From: Dechloromonas denitrificans
GTDB lineage: Bacteria > Pseudomonadota > Gammaproteobacteria > Burkholderiales > Rhodocyclaceae
Assembly: GCF_020510665.1 (NCBI RefSeq)
Contig: NZ_CP075187.1
Span: 2,190,501-2,254,500, forward strand
DNA length: 64,000 nt
Reading direction: 5' to 3'
The number at the start of each line of letters is the position of its first letter. Within the stretch, counting starts at the first letter, position 1. Below are positions 26,609 to 34,970 of this stretch, piece by piece. The position numbers and the translations under genes are program-made. The notes under the pieces are model-generated. The model worked only from the letters and a program-made list of their open reading frames with translations. It did no database searches and was not told the DNA's origin.

Positions 26609-28437
26609 GCCCCCTCCACTTCTCTTTCCATGCGGTTTGATGTTTCCTTGAGTTCGATCAGGAACAGAATTTCCTCGACAACCGGCAAAGCAAAACCAAC
26701 TCGCTTACCGCCACGGTTATCGCGCAACAGCTGATAAAGATAGCCAACCACATCGCCCGACGACCAGAACTGGGTCACCGACGCCATGATGCGCGGCATA
26801 TCCTCAAGACATTCCGGACGCGGAGCAACGGGGACAGGAGAAACCGGAACCTCATCATCGAGAATCAGGTCCAGCGAATGACGGTTCTGACTCGGCTCCG
26901 AGCCATCCCATTGTTGAATTTCAACATTGAAGTTCTGGTTCAGATTCAACGCAACAGCTTCGAATTCATTACGCATGCCAGCCATCTTGTAGACGTCCAT
27001 CAGACGAATCCATGGCTGCAAGGCCTCCTGCGGATTGTTATCGATGTACTCCTGAAGCGCCTGGGCTGCACCCTTGACACGCCCGAAAGAAAGCATGATG
27101 TCAGCCAGTTCCATGACCGGATTGGCTTCAAAATGTTCATCAAGCGTCGTGGCATTGACCGAAAAAACAGAATCCAATTGGGCCTCAGCCAGGGAGTCGC
27201 TCGCTGCCTGCGGCGCATTGCTGACCACTTCACCTGTATCGTGCCCATCAAGCTCAAGGTCGACCTTCATGGTCGAACCCATCATGCCCGGCTCGACGGG
27301 CAGATCAACACCACCGAGCTCTTCGTGCTCTTCATCGCGCTTTGGATCAACCTCCAACCCGGGCGCAACGAACAAATCGTCAGAATCGATATTGCGCAAT
27401 TGGCGCTCACGATAATTTCTCCAGCCAAGCAAGCCGCCGAGCGCCAACACAGCCACCGACAAAAGCCCGTAGAGCCCCCACTCGGAGAGATCGCTCGACG
27501 AATCGGCTACAGCAGGCGGCTGGCTGGCTGGCGGAGCAGTCGGCGCAGGCGCAACAGGCTTGGCACTATCGCCAACGGGCTGAGCCCCCGCTACCGCAGG
27601 CGCTCCCTGAGCCGTTTCCTTCTCGGAACGCTGGGCAATTTCCAGCGTTCTCTGTTCCAGCTCAGCCAAGGTACCTTCCATGTTGCGCAGCTTTTCCGCC
27701 GTCGCCATTTGGGTATTGGCCTGCTCATGAAGCGCCATCAGCATGCGATATTCGAGGCGTAGCACTTCACGCTGAGCCTCGACCGATTGCCCGGCACCTG
27801 CCTGCCTGCCCATGCCGGCGATATCGGTCGCCAGGCGCAAGGAAGGATCACCGACATCGATCCCCGTTGAAAGCATCAAGCGGTCCGGCAATCCCTTGCC
27901 AGCATCATTGCGTCCGACAGGACGCGAACGCGGGGCCGAAGGACGGGAAACAACCGGCCCACGGTCTGCCGCCGCTGGACGCGAAGCAGCCTTTGCTGAA
28001 TTTCCTTGAACCTGTGACGGCAATTCGCGGGCAACCGCACGTGGCGACGACTCAGGCGCAACATCCCTGGCCGGCGAAGCGAGAATCACATAATCACGAG
28101 AGATATCATTCCCACACGCCACATGCACGGCAAACTGCATGATCGGCTCACGCAAGGGAATATCTGATTTGATTTCCAGAACGGGCGGATTGCCATTGCG
28201 AGTACTCAGCACCGCTTTCTTGAGCCAAGGCAGATCACCGCCATTCGCAGGCTGAACAAGGCGATAGCATGAAGCATCAAGCACTTCCTTGCCCCCGCCC
28301 AGCAAACCGACCTCAACCTGCAGACGATCGCCCAATGCTGGCTGCCCCCTGAGCTCCCCCAGCCCAATCGCTGAAGCGCTCGCAGAAACGGCGAGCAAGG
28401 CGACCGGAAAGCAATAACGGAAAGTCAAACAATTCAA
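26605..28437 (-). CDS. FimV-like inner-membrane/periplasmic protein
   Basis: 610 residues if started at TTG 28437, which has GAGGG at good spacing and gives a clean signal peptide (MNCLTFRYCFPVALLAVSASASA) cut before IGLGELRGQPALGDRL, the FimV N-terminal pattern. Then an Ala/Pro/Arg-rich linker, a coiled coil (about 222-275, EYRMLMALHEQANTQM), a transmembrane helix (about 320-339, WGLYGLLSVAVLALGGLLGW) and a cytoplasmic part with LADIMLSFGRVKGAAQAL and a TPR-like tail. FimV relatives organise polar type IV pili and chemosensory machinery. In-frame starts further upstream would overlap the CbiM-like gene. Confidence 0.8.
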   Translation of the reverse strand: MNCLTFRYCFPVALLAVSASASAIGLGELRGQPALGDRLQVEVGLLGGGKEVLDASCYRLVQPANGGDLPWLKKAVLSTRNGNPPVLEIKSDIPLREPIMQFAVHVACGNDISRDYVILASPARDVAPESSPRAVARELPSQVQGNSAKAASRPAAADRGPVVSRPSAPRSRPVGRNDAGKGLPDRLMLSTGIDVGDPSLRLATDIAGMGRQAGAGQSVEAQREVLRLEYRMLMALHEQANTQMATAEKLRNMEGTLAELEQRTLEIAQRSEKETAQGAPAVAGAQPVGDSAKPVAPAPTAPPASQPPAVADSSSDLSEWGLYGLLSVAVLALGGLLGWRNYRERQLRNIDSDDLFVAPGLEVDPKRDEEHEELGGVDLPVEPGMMGSTMKVDLELDGHDTGEVVSNAPQAASDSLAEAQLDSVFSVNATTLDEHFEANPVMELADIMLSFGRVKGAAQALQEYIDNNPQEALQPWIRLMDVYKMAGMRNEFEAVALNLNQNFNVEIQQWDGSEPSQNRHSLDLILDDEVPVSPVPVAPRPECLEDMPRIMASVTQFWSSGDVVGYLYQLLRDNRGGKRVGFALPVVEEILFLIELKETSNRMEREVEGA

Positions 28438-28480
28438 GGAAACAGCCCTCAATGACAAAAAACTAAGCGGATTGTAGTCG

Positions 28481-29146
28481 TTATTTATCACATAGATAAC
28501 AGGAATCGTTAAAGGTAAGTACCCAGTTGGGACGATAAACGACAAAAAGCGTCATGACCATTCCCGAGAGCCATGCCTCGGAGAATCCCAATAACAAAAA
28601 ATAGGGGAAATAATCACCAATCAGATATTCCCATTCGTACGCCCCCGCCATTGCCATGAACACAGAAACGGTAAATCCGGTCGCAATAACAGTCAGTGCC
28701 GCACAAAGAAATCCGTGAATGAATATATAAACAAAAAAATGCTTGGGAAGAACCGGAGAAAGCCACTTGAACAAGAAATGACTGCACGGCACCGCCACGC
28801 CAGCCATCAGTAGCTCATTCAACCCAAAGGCAAAAATTCCGGCAGAACCATTCAAGGTGACAGCAGCCAAAACGGCAGACAAACCAATGAAGGCAAGGTA
28901 AGGGCCAAAACTTAGCGTAAAGACAGTAGCGCCCAGCAGATGGAATCCCAACCCGGGTTTGACGCCCGCTTTCATGCTCCAGATCAGCACCAGGAACACG
29001 ATCATGCCAAGCCACACATTGAGCTGTTCCGAATCTTTGAGACGCGCCCAGTCGGCCCGAAAAAGACAAAGGGCGAAGACGGGTAGCCAGACGACCCAAG
29101 CCGCCCAGTACCACGCTTCGCCCAACAGTGTGTCCGGTAGATTCAC
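28481..29146 (-). CDS. CbiM-like energy-coupling-factor permease component
   Basis: 221 residues, about six hydrophobic segments. The N terminus MNLPDTLL corresponds to the MHIPDG-type start of CbiM proteins, whose N-terminal residues bind the metal (Co or Ni in known members); here the His is replaced. GFHLLGATVFTLSFGPYLA and the FGLNELLMAGVAVPCSHFLF region also fit the family. No CbiQ/CbiO partner is adjacent, so the substrate is unknown. Confidence 0.72.
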   Translation of the reverse strand: MNLPDTLLGEAWYWAAWVVWLPVFALCLFRADWARLKDSEQLNVWLGMIVFLVLIWSMKAGVKPGLGFHLLGATVFTLSFGPYLAFIGLSAVLAAVTLNGSAGIFAFGLNELLMAGVAVPCSHFLFKWLSPVLPKHFFVYIFIHGFLCAALTVIATGFTVSVFMAMAGAYEWEYLIGDYFPYFLLLGFSEAWLSGMVMTLFVVYRPNWVLTFNDSCYLCDK

Positions 29147-29155
29147 ACGGCTATT

Positions 29156-30088
29156 TTAGCCAACCGCAGCCACCAGTTGCGGCACCACCTCAAACAAGTC
29201 ACCTACCAGGCCGTAATCGGCGATCTGGAAGATCGGGGCATCGGGGTCCTTGTTGATCGCCACGATCACCTTGGAATCTTTCATCCCGGCCAGATGCTGG
29301 ATCGCACCGGAAATACCGACCGCCAGGTAGAGCTGCGGCGCGACGATCTTGCCGGTCTGGCCCACCTGGTAGTCATTCGGCACAAAACCGGCGTCGACCG
29401 CAGCACGGCTGGCGCCGAGCGCAGCACCGAGCTTGTCGGCCAGCGGTTCGAGCAGTTGCTGATAGTTTTCACCGCTGCCCAGACCTCGACCGCCAGAGAC
29501 GATGATCTTGGCGGCGCCGAGTTCAGGGCGGGCCGATTTGGTCAGTTCGCGATGGGTCAGCGCGCTTTGGGCGGTGTCGGCGGCGGCGCCGAGCGTTTCG
29601 ATTTCGGCATTGTTGCCGGCGTCGACCGCGTCAAAGGCGGTGGTACGCACGGTGATCACCTTGACCGTATCGGCGCTCTTGACCGTGGCCAGCGCATTGC
29701 CGGCGTAGATCGGGCGGACGAAGGTGTCGGCAGATTCAACACCGGTGATTTCGGAAATCTGCGCGACGTCGAGCAGTGCGGCAACGCGCGGCAGCAGGTT
29801 TTTGCCGAAGGTCGTGGCCGGGGCCAGGATGTGGCTGTAGCCGGCGGCGTTGGCGATGACCAGTGCGCTCAGGTTTTCTGCGGTCTGGCTTTGGTAGTGG
29901 GCCGCGTCGGCCACTTTGACTTTGCTCACGCCTTGCAGGCCGGCAGCTTGCTGGGCGGCGCCGCTGCAGGCGGTGCCGGCAACGAGGACGTGAATGTCGC
30001 CACCGATTTTGGCGGCGGCAGCAACGGTGTTGAGCGTGGCGGCCTTGAGGCTGGCGTGGTCGTGTTCGGCGATAACGAGGATGGTCAT
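29156..30088 (-). CDS. etfA: Electron transfer flavoprotein subunit alpha
   Basis: 310 residues. Binds FAD and passes electrons from acyl-CoA dehydrogenases to the quinone pool via ETF dehydrogenase. FAD motifs: [50 protein letters not shown] and [24 protein letters not shown]. Starts 2 nt after etfB. Confidence 0.97.
   Translation of the reverse strand: MTILVIAEHDHASLKAATLNTVAAAAKIGGDIHVLVAGTACSGAAQQAAGLQGVSKVKVADAAHYQSQTAENLSALVIANAAGYSHILAPATTFGKNLLPRVAALLDVAQISEITGVESADTFVRPIYAGNALATVKSADTVKVITVRTTAFDAVDAGNNAEIETLGAAADTAQSALTHRELTKSARPELGAAKIIVSGGRGLGSGENYQQLLEPLADKLGAALGASRAAVDAGFVPNDYQVGQTGKIVAPQLYLAVGISGAIQHLAGMKDSKVIVAINKDPDAPIFQIADYGLVGDLFEVVPQLVAAVG
29393..29405 (-). repeat. Dispersed word TGCTGCGGTCGAC, copy 6
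   Basis: Exact match inside etfA, co-directional, read as AAVD. Confidence 0.8.
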
Positions 30089-30090
30089 GA

Positions 30091-30840
30091 TCAGATCACC
30101 TTGGCTTCGTTTTTGAGTTTGTTGACGAGTTCGGCCACATCCGCGACCTTGACACCCGCGGAGCGCTTGGCCGGTTCGGCGACTTTCAGCGTGCTCAGGC
30201 GCGGGGCAACGTCAACGCCGAGGTCGGCAGGCTTGACGGTGTCGAGCGGCTTCTTCTTGGCTTTCATGATGTTCGGCAGCGTGGCGTAGCGCGGTTCGTT
30301 CAGGCGCAGGTCGGTCGAGACAACGGCCGGCAGGCTGATCGCCAGGGTTTCCAGACCCCCGTCGATTTCGCGGGTGACTTCTGCCTTGCCGCCGGCGATG
30401 ACAACCTTGGAGGCGAAGGTGGCTTGCGGCCAGTTCTGCAGCGCAGCCAGCATCTGACCGGTCTGGTTGGCATCGTCGTCAATCGCTTGCTTGCCGCAGA
30501 TGACGAGTTGCGGTTGTTCCTTGTCGCACAGCGCCTTGAGCAGCTTGGCGACAGCCAGCGGCTGAAGTTCGACGTCGGCTTCAACCAGGATGCCGCGGTC
30601 GGCACCAATCGCCATCGCGGTGCGCAGGGTTTCCTGGCAGGCGGCCACGCCGCAGGAAACAGCGATCACTTCAGTCGCAATGCCGGCTTCCTTCAGACGC
30701 ACGGCTTCTTCCACCGCGATTTCGTCGAACGGGTTCATGCTCATCTTGACGTTGGCCAGGTCTACCCCTGAACCATCCGCCTTCACGCGTACCTTGACGT
30801 TGTAGTCCACTACCCGCTTCACGGGGACGAGAATTTTCAC
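30091..30840 (-). CDS. etfB: Electron transfer flavoprotein subunit beta
   Basis: 249 residues from a GTG start with AGGAGAGG upstream. Partner of EtfA, binds AMP. N terminus [19 protein letters not shown] and the C-terminal signature region [19 protein letters not shown] are typical. Faces the TetR-type regulator across a 128 bp gap with three palindromes, suggesting shared control. Confidence 0.97.
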   Translation of the reverse strand: MKILVPVKRVVDYNVKVRVKADGSGVDLANVKMSMNPFDEIAVEEAVRLKEAGIATEVIAVSCGVAACQETLRTAMAIGADRGILVEADVELQPLAVAKLLKALCDKEQPQLVICGKQAIDDDANQTGQMLAALQNWPQATFASKVVIAGGKAEVTREIDGGLETLAISLPAVVSTDLRLNEPRYATLPNIMKAKKKPLDTVKPADLGVDVAPRLSTLKVAEPAKRSAGVKVADVAELVNKLKNEAKVI

Positions 30841-30878
30841 AAGCCTCTCCTTTCAGGTCGTTTAAATTTATCAGCGCC

Positions 30879-30891
30879 TTTGTACTACAAA
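30879..30891. promoter_or_regulatory. Palindrome TTTGTA-C-TACAAA upstream of etfB
   Basis: Perfect 13-bp palindrome 39 bp ahead of the etfB start, near where its promoter should be. Could be an operator for etfBA; no regulator is assigned. Confidence 0.4.
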
Positions 30892-30902
30892 CTGGCATCT
30901 GT

Positions 30903-30931
30903 TTGACAGAGTCTTAGTCATTACGCACAAT
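30903..30931 (+). promoter_or_regulatory. Sigma-70 promoter of the TetR-type gene
   Basis: Consensus -35 TTGACA, exact 17-bp spacer, -10 CACAAT (4 of 6). Predicted start point near 30938, inside the first operator palindrome. Confidence 0.7.
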
Positions 30932-30934
30932 GAC

Positions 30935-30971
30935 CATACTGTGTCGTATGGAGTGCATACGGTAGCGTATG
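30935..30971. promoter_or_regulatory. Twin operator palindromes CATAC-N6-GTATG
   Basis: Two 16-bp palindromes, CATACTGTGTCGTATG (30935-30950) and CATACGGTAGCGTATG (30956-30971), with identical arms and centres 21 bp apart (two helical turns). The first covers the predicted transcription start and the second the ATG of the TetR gene. Autorepression by that protein is the natural reading. Confidence 0.75.
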
Positions 30972-31580
30972 GAAATCACACCTGTCAAGTCTCCCCTGAA
31001 AGTGCCTCGCAAGAAGGCGGTATCGCCGCGCACGCAACTCGACCCCAACAACTGGGTCGAAACGGCGGTTGATGTCCTCGCCCGAGAAGGCGTTGCCGGC
31101 CTGCGCGTTGAAGTGCTGGCCAAACGCTGCGGCGTCACCAAAGGCAGTTTTTACTGGCACTTCAAGGATCGCCAGGCGCTGCTCGATGCCGTGCTGGAGC
31201 ACTGGAAAGACGGCCGGATTCGCGATATCGAAAAAACCACCTCGGTTGCACCAGGCCAGGAACGCGACCAATTGCACTATGCCATCGAGGTCTATGGCGC
31301 CAATCGCAATCGCAAGGGCATGTCCATTGAACTGGCTGTGCGCGACTGGGCTCGCCATGATGCACGTGCGGCAGCCGTCGTCGAAGCTGTTGATTTGTAT
31401 CGCCTGGAGTGTACCCGCAAACTGTTTGTTGCTTCCGGCATGTCGGAAGCCGAAGCAAAAAGTCGCAGCCTGCTTCTGTACGCCTGCGTTTTCGGGCTAT
31501 CGCTGATGCACTACAGTGATTTTGACGAGAATCTTGGCGATCTTAAGCAACGCATTGCCGAACGCATTGTTTCAAATTAA
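30969..31580 (+). CDS. TetR-family transcriptional regulator
   Basis: 203 residues. N-terminal helix-turn-helix: NWVETAVDVLAREGVAGLRVEVLAKRCGVTKGSFYWHFKDRQALLDAVL. The ligand domain is unassigned. Start at the ATG inside the second palindrome; there is no clear Shine-Dalgarno, and with the predicted start point the leader would be about 30 nt. GTG at 31002 is an alternative. Divergent from etfBA, so that operon and itself are the likely targets. Its stop overlaps the convergent lipoprotein gene by 4 nt. Confidence 0.92.
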   Translation: MEITPVKSPLKVPRKKAVSPRTQLDPNNWVETAVDVLAREGVAGLRVEVLAKRCGVTKGSFYWHFKDRQALLDAVLEHWKDGRIRDIEKTTSVAPGQERDQLHYAIEVYGANRNRKGMSIELAVRDWARHDARAAAVVEAVDLYRLECTRKLFVASGMSEAEAKSRSLLLYACVFGLSLMHYSDFDENLGDLKQRIAERIVSN

Positions 31581-32179
31581 CGCAGGCAATCAGCCAGCAC
31601 ACCGGATCGCTCCTGCTCCCACACACCGATTGCTGCGGTCAACTGCTCGACCACTGCCGTCAAGCCAGCTACACCGCCTTTTGAATCAGGTGACCCGGCG
31701 GCCAGGTCAAAGGCAAAAGTTTGCTCAGCCAAACGCCCGCGGCCACGATCAAGCCATTGCACGCGACCTTGCAGGACAGCCCGACTGACGGTCGCCGTAT
31801 CAAAAACCTGGCTGAACTCCGTGATATCAAGGCGTAGCACACAACGCGCCCGCCCCTGCCCTGCCGCAACCAGGCCTGAATCGCGAACCAGCTTGAGTTG
31901 AATCAACTGAGCCGGCGGCCCCGCCCAACGCGCCCTGGCATATTCACGCAATCGCGCTGGCTCGTCATAGGCCAGGCGGTAACCGATGCCCAGCGAGTCG
32001 AACCACAGCGGCGCCCTGACTTCAACGGCCATCGGCACTTTACGAATCGGCAGATTGCTGCGGTCGACCGCAAAACCGAGGTCATAGACCGCCATTGCCG
32101 TATCGCCTCGCTTGCCTGACGTCAAACAGCCGGCCAGCGACAGCACAAGGACCGGTATCGCAAAGAGTCGCACGTTCAT
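31577..32179 (-). CDS. ABC-transport auxiliary lipoprotein (PqiC/MlaD-associated)
   Basis: 200 residues with signal and lipobox MNVRLFAIPVLVLSLAGC (Cys18). ABC_trans_aux-type domain: YDLGFAVDRSNLPIRKV near the N terminus and a mixed alpha/beta body. Such lipoproteins sit at the outer membrane and partner MCE proteins. Overlaps the MlaD-like gene by 4 nt, making it the last gene of the ppx-mla unit. It contains both an exact copy and a TCAAC variant of the dispersed word. Confidence 0.85.
   Translation of the reverse strand: MNVRLFAIPVLVLSLAGCLTSGKRGDTAMAVYDLGFAVDRSNLPIRKVPMAVEVRAPLWFDSLGIGYRLAYDEPARLREYARARWAGPPAQLIQLKLVRDSGLVAAGQGRARCVLRLDITEFSQVFDTATVSRAVLQGRVQWLDRGRGRLAEQTFAFDLAAGSPDSKGGVAGLTAVVEQLTAAIGVWEQERSGVLADCLR
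31631..31643 (+). repeat. Dispersed word variant TGCTGCGGTCAAC
   Basis: One mismatch to the consensus, antisense inside the lipoprotein gene, read by it as LTAA. Confidence 0.6.
32056..32068 (+). repeat. Dispersed word TGCTGCGGTCGAC, copy 7
   Basis: Exact match antisense inside the auxiliary lipoprotein gene, read by it as VDRSN. Confidence 0.8.
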
Positions 32180-33102
32180 TGCCCGCCCCCGTTAGAAAAG
32201 CCTGGCTCACCGGGGCCGGGAGGCAATGCCGGCGCACCGAAAACAAGCCCCTGCGGCGAATCTTCGAGAATCCGCAAAACGCGGCTCAGCTGACGCGAAG
32301 TTGTCGAAAAATCACTGGCCAATTCATTCAGGCGCGGCATCAGTGCCGCCGTTCCTCCGGCCGAGGCATCGCCAATGGCGCCATCGAGCTTGTCTGTAGC
32401 CGCCTGCATTTTGCCGATCAGCACGCGCGTATCGGCCAGCAAGGGGGCGACTTCACCGGCTGCAGCCGATAGTTTCTTGACATTTTGATCATCAATCAAT
32501 TTGCGAATCTGGATCAGGCTGCCGTTCAGATTTTCAAGCGCCGGCTTCATGTGCGCCGAAGCGGTCTCCAGATTAGCTAGCGTTGCCGTGAGGTGCTTGC
32601 GATTTTCTTCACTGAGCATGGCATTGGCGGATGCCATGAGCAATTGCGCCTGCTTCAAGGTCGCCGCACCGCTTTCGCCCAACTCGTCGAAAAGCGAGGG
32701 AATCATCATGATCTGCGGCGGCTTTTCATCGTCTGGCTCAAGGGGAGCCTTGTCCTTGCCGGTTTCGAGCAAAAGAATGTGCGCCAAACCGGTGACGCCC
32801 TGATAGTTGAGTTTGGCGACTGTCCCCTTGGTGAGCGGGACATCTTCACGCACCGAGATCGTCACAAGAATATTGCTGTAGTCATCCGGATCGAGCCGGA
32901 TATCGCTGACCTTGCCAACCCGGATGCCGCGATAGCGCACTTGCGCTTGTGGATTCAATCCACCGATATTTTGCTTGGTGACAACCACGTAATCATGCGT
33001 ATCGTCCTTGGCACCACCGAGCCAGTAGAGTGCCAGCAAAGCAGCAAGACCCAGCAAAAGAACAAAAATGCCGGCCACGAAGGCATGAGATTTATTTTCC
33101 AT
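32176..33102 (-). CDS. MlaD-family (MCE) lipid-binding protein
   Basis: 308 residues. N-terminal membrane anchor (AFVAGIFVLLLGLAALLALYWLGG), then the MCE domain (about 38-115: NIGGLNPQAQVRYRGIRVGKVSDIRL) and a long helical C-terminal part. Forms the periplasmic ring of an ABC system that moves phospholipids or other lipids between membranes. Translated with its ATPase (9 nt gap) and lipoprotein partners. Confidence 0.92.
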   Translation of the reverse strand: MENKSHAFVAGIFVLLLGLAALLALYWLGGAKDDTHDYVVVTKQNIGGLNPQAQVRYRGIRVGKVSDIRLDPDDYSNILVTISVREDVPLTKGTVAKLNYQGVTGLAHILLLETGKDKAPLEPDDEKPPQIMMIPSLFDELGESGAATLKQAQLLMASANAMLSEENRKHLTATLANLETASAHMKPALENLNGSLIQIRKLIDDQNVKKLSAAAGEVAPLLADTRVLIGKMQAATDKLDGAIGDASAGGTAALMPRLNELASDFSTTSRQLSRVLRILEDSPQGLVFGAPALPPGPGEPGFSNGGGQ

Positions 33103-33111
33103 GAGCTTTCA

Positions 33112-33867
33112 TTAAAGCAGTTTCTTGCGGTCAGCGCCAAAAAAGCCGGTCACAAAAGGATGATCGACAGTCATCACTTCTGCCTTGGGACCGTGGGCAA
33201 TGATATGTCCCTCGGCCAGTACGGCAACATGGCTGGCCAGCCCGGCCAGGGTATTCAGGTCATGCGTCACCATCACGACCGTCAGGCCCAGCGCCTGTTG
33301 CAGCGAACCGACCAGTTCGACAAAGTTCTGGCTGCGATCTGGATCAAGGCCAGCCGTCGGCTCATCAAGCAGCAGCAGTTCCGGCTCAAGGGCAAGCGCA
33401 CGCGCCAGCGCGACACGCTTGACCATTCCGCCGGACAGCTCCGCCGGCATCAACAGGCCGTGAGCCGGCGCCAATTCGACCATTGCCAGCTTGAGATGGA
33501 CCAGGTGCCGAATCCAGTCTTCATCGAGGCAACGCAATTCGCGCAAGGGGAAAGCAATGTTGTCAAAAACGGATAGTGCGGAAAATAGTGCGCCATGCTG
33601 GAAAAGCATGCCGAGCCGACGGCGGATGGCTCGCTGAACCAGGCTGTCCGGATCATTCAAATCAACATCGAAAAGACGCACATACCCGGCAGTCGGCCTA
33701 AGCAAGCCGAGCATTTCACGCAACAGGGTGGTTTTTCCGCTCCCCGAGCCGCCCAGCAAACCGACGATCTGCCCGCGCTCGATAGACAAATCGAGCTTGC
33801 GATGCACGTAATGCCCGGAAAAAACCGTATCGACGCCACACAGCTCGATGACGACATCGCGGGTCAT
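33112..33867 (-). CDS. Mla-type ABC transporter ATPase
   Basis: 251 residues. Walker A GLLGGSGSGKTTLLREM, Q-loop GMLFQHGALFSALSVF (the FQ-x-GALF form typical of MlaF), signature [16 protein letters not shown] and Walker B LLLLDEPTAGLDPDRS. Drives the lipid transporter with the permease upstream (4 nt overlap). C terminus HPFVTGFFG is normal for the family. Confidence 0.95.
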   Translation of the reverse strand: MTRDVVIELCGVDTVFSGHYVHRKLDLSIERGQIVGLLGGSGSGKTTLLREMLGLLRPTAGYVRLFDVDLNDPDSLVQRAIRRRLGMLFQHGALFSALSVFDNIAFPLRELRCLDEDWIRHLVHLKLAMVELAPAHGLLMPAELSGGMVKRVALARALALEPELLLLDEPTAGLDPDRSQNFVELVGSLQQALGLTVVMVTHDLNTLAGLASHVAVLAEGHIIAHGPKAEVMTVDHPFVTGFFGADRKKLL

Positions 33868-34970
33868 AACTGGGGCATCCCGATCTGACGGGTCAATACG
33901 GCAAAAATCGCATCAACCAGAATGACCGCGGTAATTGCCGTCACCACCGCACTGGTTGTGTTGGCGGACAGACTTTCGGTGTTCGGCTTGACCCGCAAGC
34001 CGAAATAACAGGCCACAAGTGCGATGACAAAGCCGAACAGCACGCCTTTGGCCAAACCGATCAGCAAGTTTGCCATCGGCACGGCACGCGGCAGATTCTC
34101 GAAAAAATAGATCAGTGACAGATCAAGCTGGAACATCGCGGCAATCATTCCACCAAACAAGGCGACGGCCGATGTCCATAAAACCAGCAGCGGCATTGCC
34201 GCGGTCAACCCGAAAATCTTGGGCAAAACGACACGAACCGTGCGCGAGATACCCATCGTGGACAGGGCATCGATTTCCTCGGTCACTCGCATCACACCGA
34301 TCTGGGCAGTCATTGCCGAACCGGATCGGCCGGCAACCAGCACCGCGACCAAGACCGGGCCAAGCTCGCGAATGATTGAAATGCCGAGGATATTGACGAT
34401 GAACAGGTCGGCGCCGAATGTTTTCAATTGCAGGGCGGACAAGTAGCTGATCGTAATACCAATCAAAAAACCGACCAGTGCCGTTACCGGCAGTGCCTGG
34501 GCACCGGATTTATAGAGATTGGCGGTAAATTCACGCCAAGGTATATCGGCCCGATGGCGAGCCAGATAAATCACATCGAGCCAGAGTTGCCCAAGCAGCG
34601 TCACCATGCCACGCAAGTTGACGGTCGCCTTGAGCAGTTGGTGACCAACAATTTCCAGCGGATGGAAGGAGTCGACCGGCGGAGCAGAAACTTCAGCCGG
34701 AAGATTGGCAACGCGCTCGATGACGGCGCGGTGCACACCCGAAATCAGCAGGTTTTTCGGCCAGGCCTGGCCCCAGGTGCGCCACAGCAAGACAGCGGCA
34801 GCACTATCAATCCGTGTAACGGCAAGAAGATTCCAGCTTTGCTCACCGGAGACGGCTGAAGCAAGTTGCTGCTTCAATACGTCAATCTGCGGCAGCATTG
34901 CGGCCAACGTCCATTCCCCGGCCAGCACGACTTTCCCCGGCTCAAGCTGCAAGCTGGGGAACGGCTTCAT
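33864..34970 (-). CDS. MlaE-family permease with N-terminal STAS-like domain
   Basis: 368 residues. Residues about 1-105 form a STAS-like (MlaB-like) domain fused to a MlaE permease with five or six membrane segments: LIGITISYLSALQLKTFGADLF, VLVAGRSGSAMTAQIGVMRVTEEIDALSTMGI (EQ/MlaE loop) and GLAKGVLFGFVIALVACYFGLRV. The fusion explains why no separate mlaB is present. Overlaps the ppx stop by 4 nt. Confidence 0.93.
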   Translation of the reverse strand: MKPFPSLQLEPGKVVLAGEWTLAAMLPQIDVLKQQLASAVSGEQSWNLLAVTRIDSAAAVLLWRTWGQAWPKNLLISGVHRAVIERVANLPAEVSAPPVDSFHPLEIVGHQLLKATVNLRGMVTLLGQLWLDVIYLARHRADIPWREFTANLYKSGAQALPVTALVGFLIGITISYLSALQLKTFGADLFIVNILGISIIRELGPVLVAVLVAGRSGSAMTAQIGVMRVTEEIDALSTMGISRTVRVVLPKIFGLTAAMPLLVLWTSAVALFGGMIAAMFQLDLSLIYFFENLPRAVPMANLLIGLAKGVLFGFVIALVACYFGLRVKPNTESLSANTTSAVVTAITAVILVDAIFAVLTRQIGMPQL

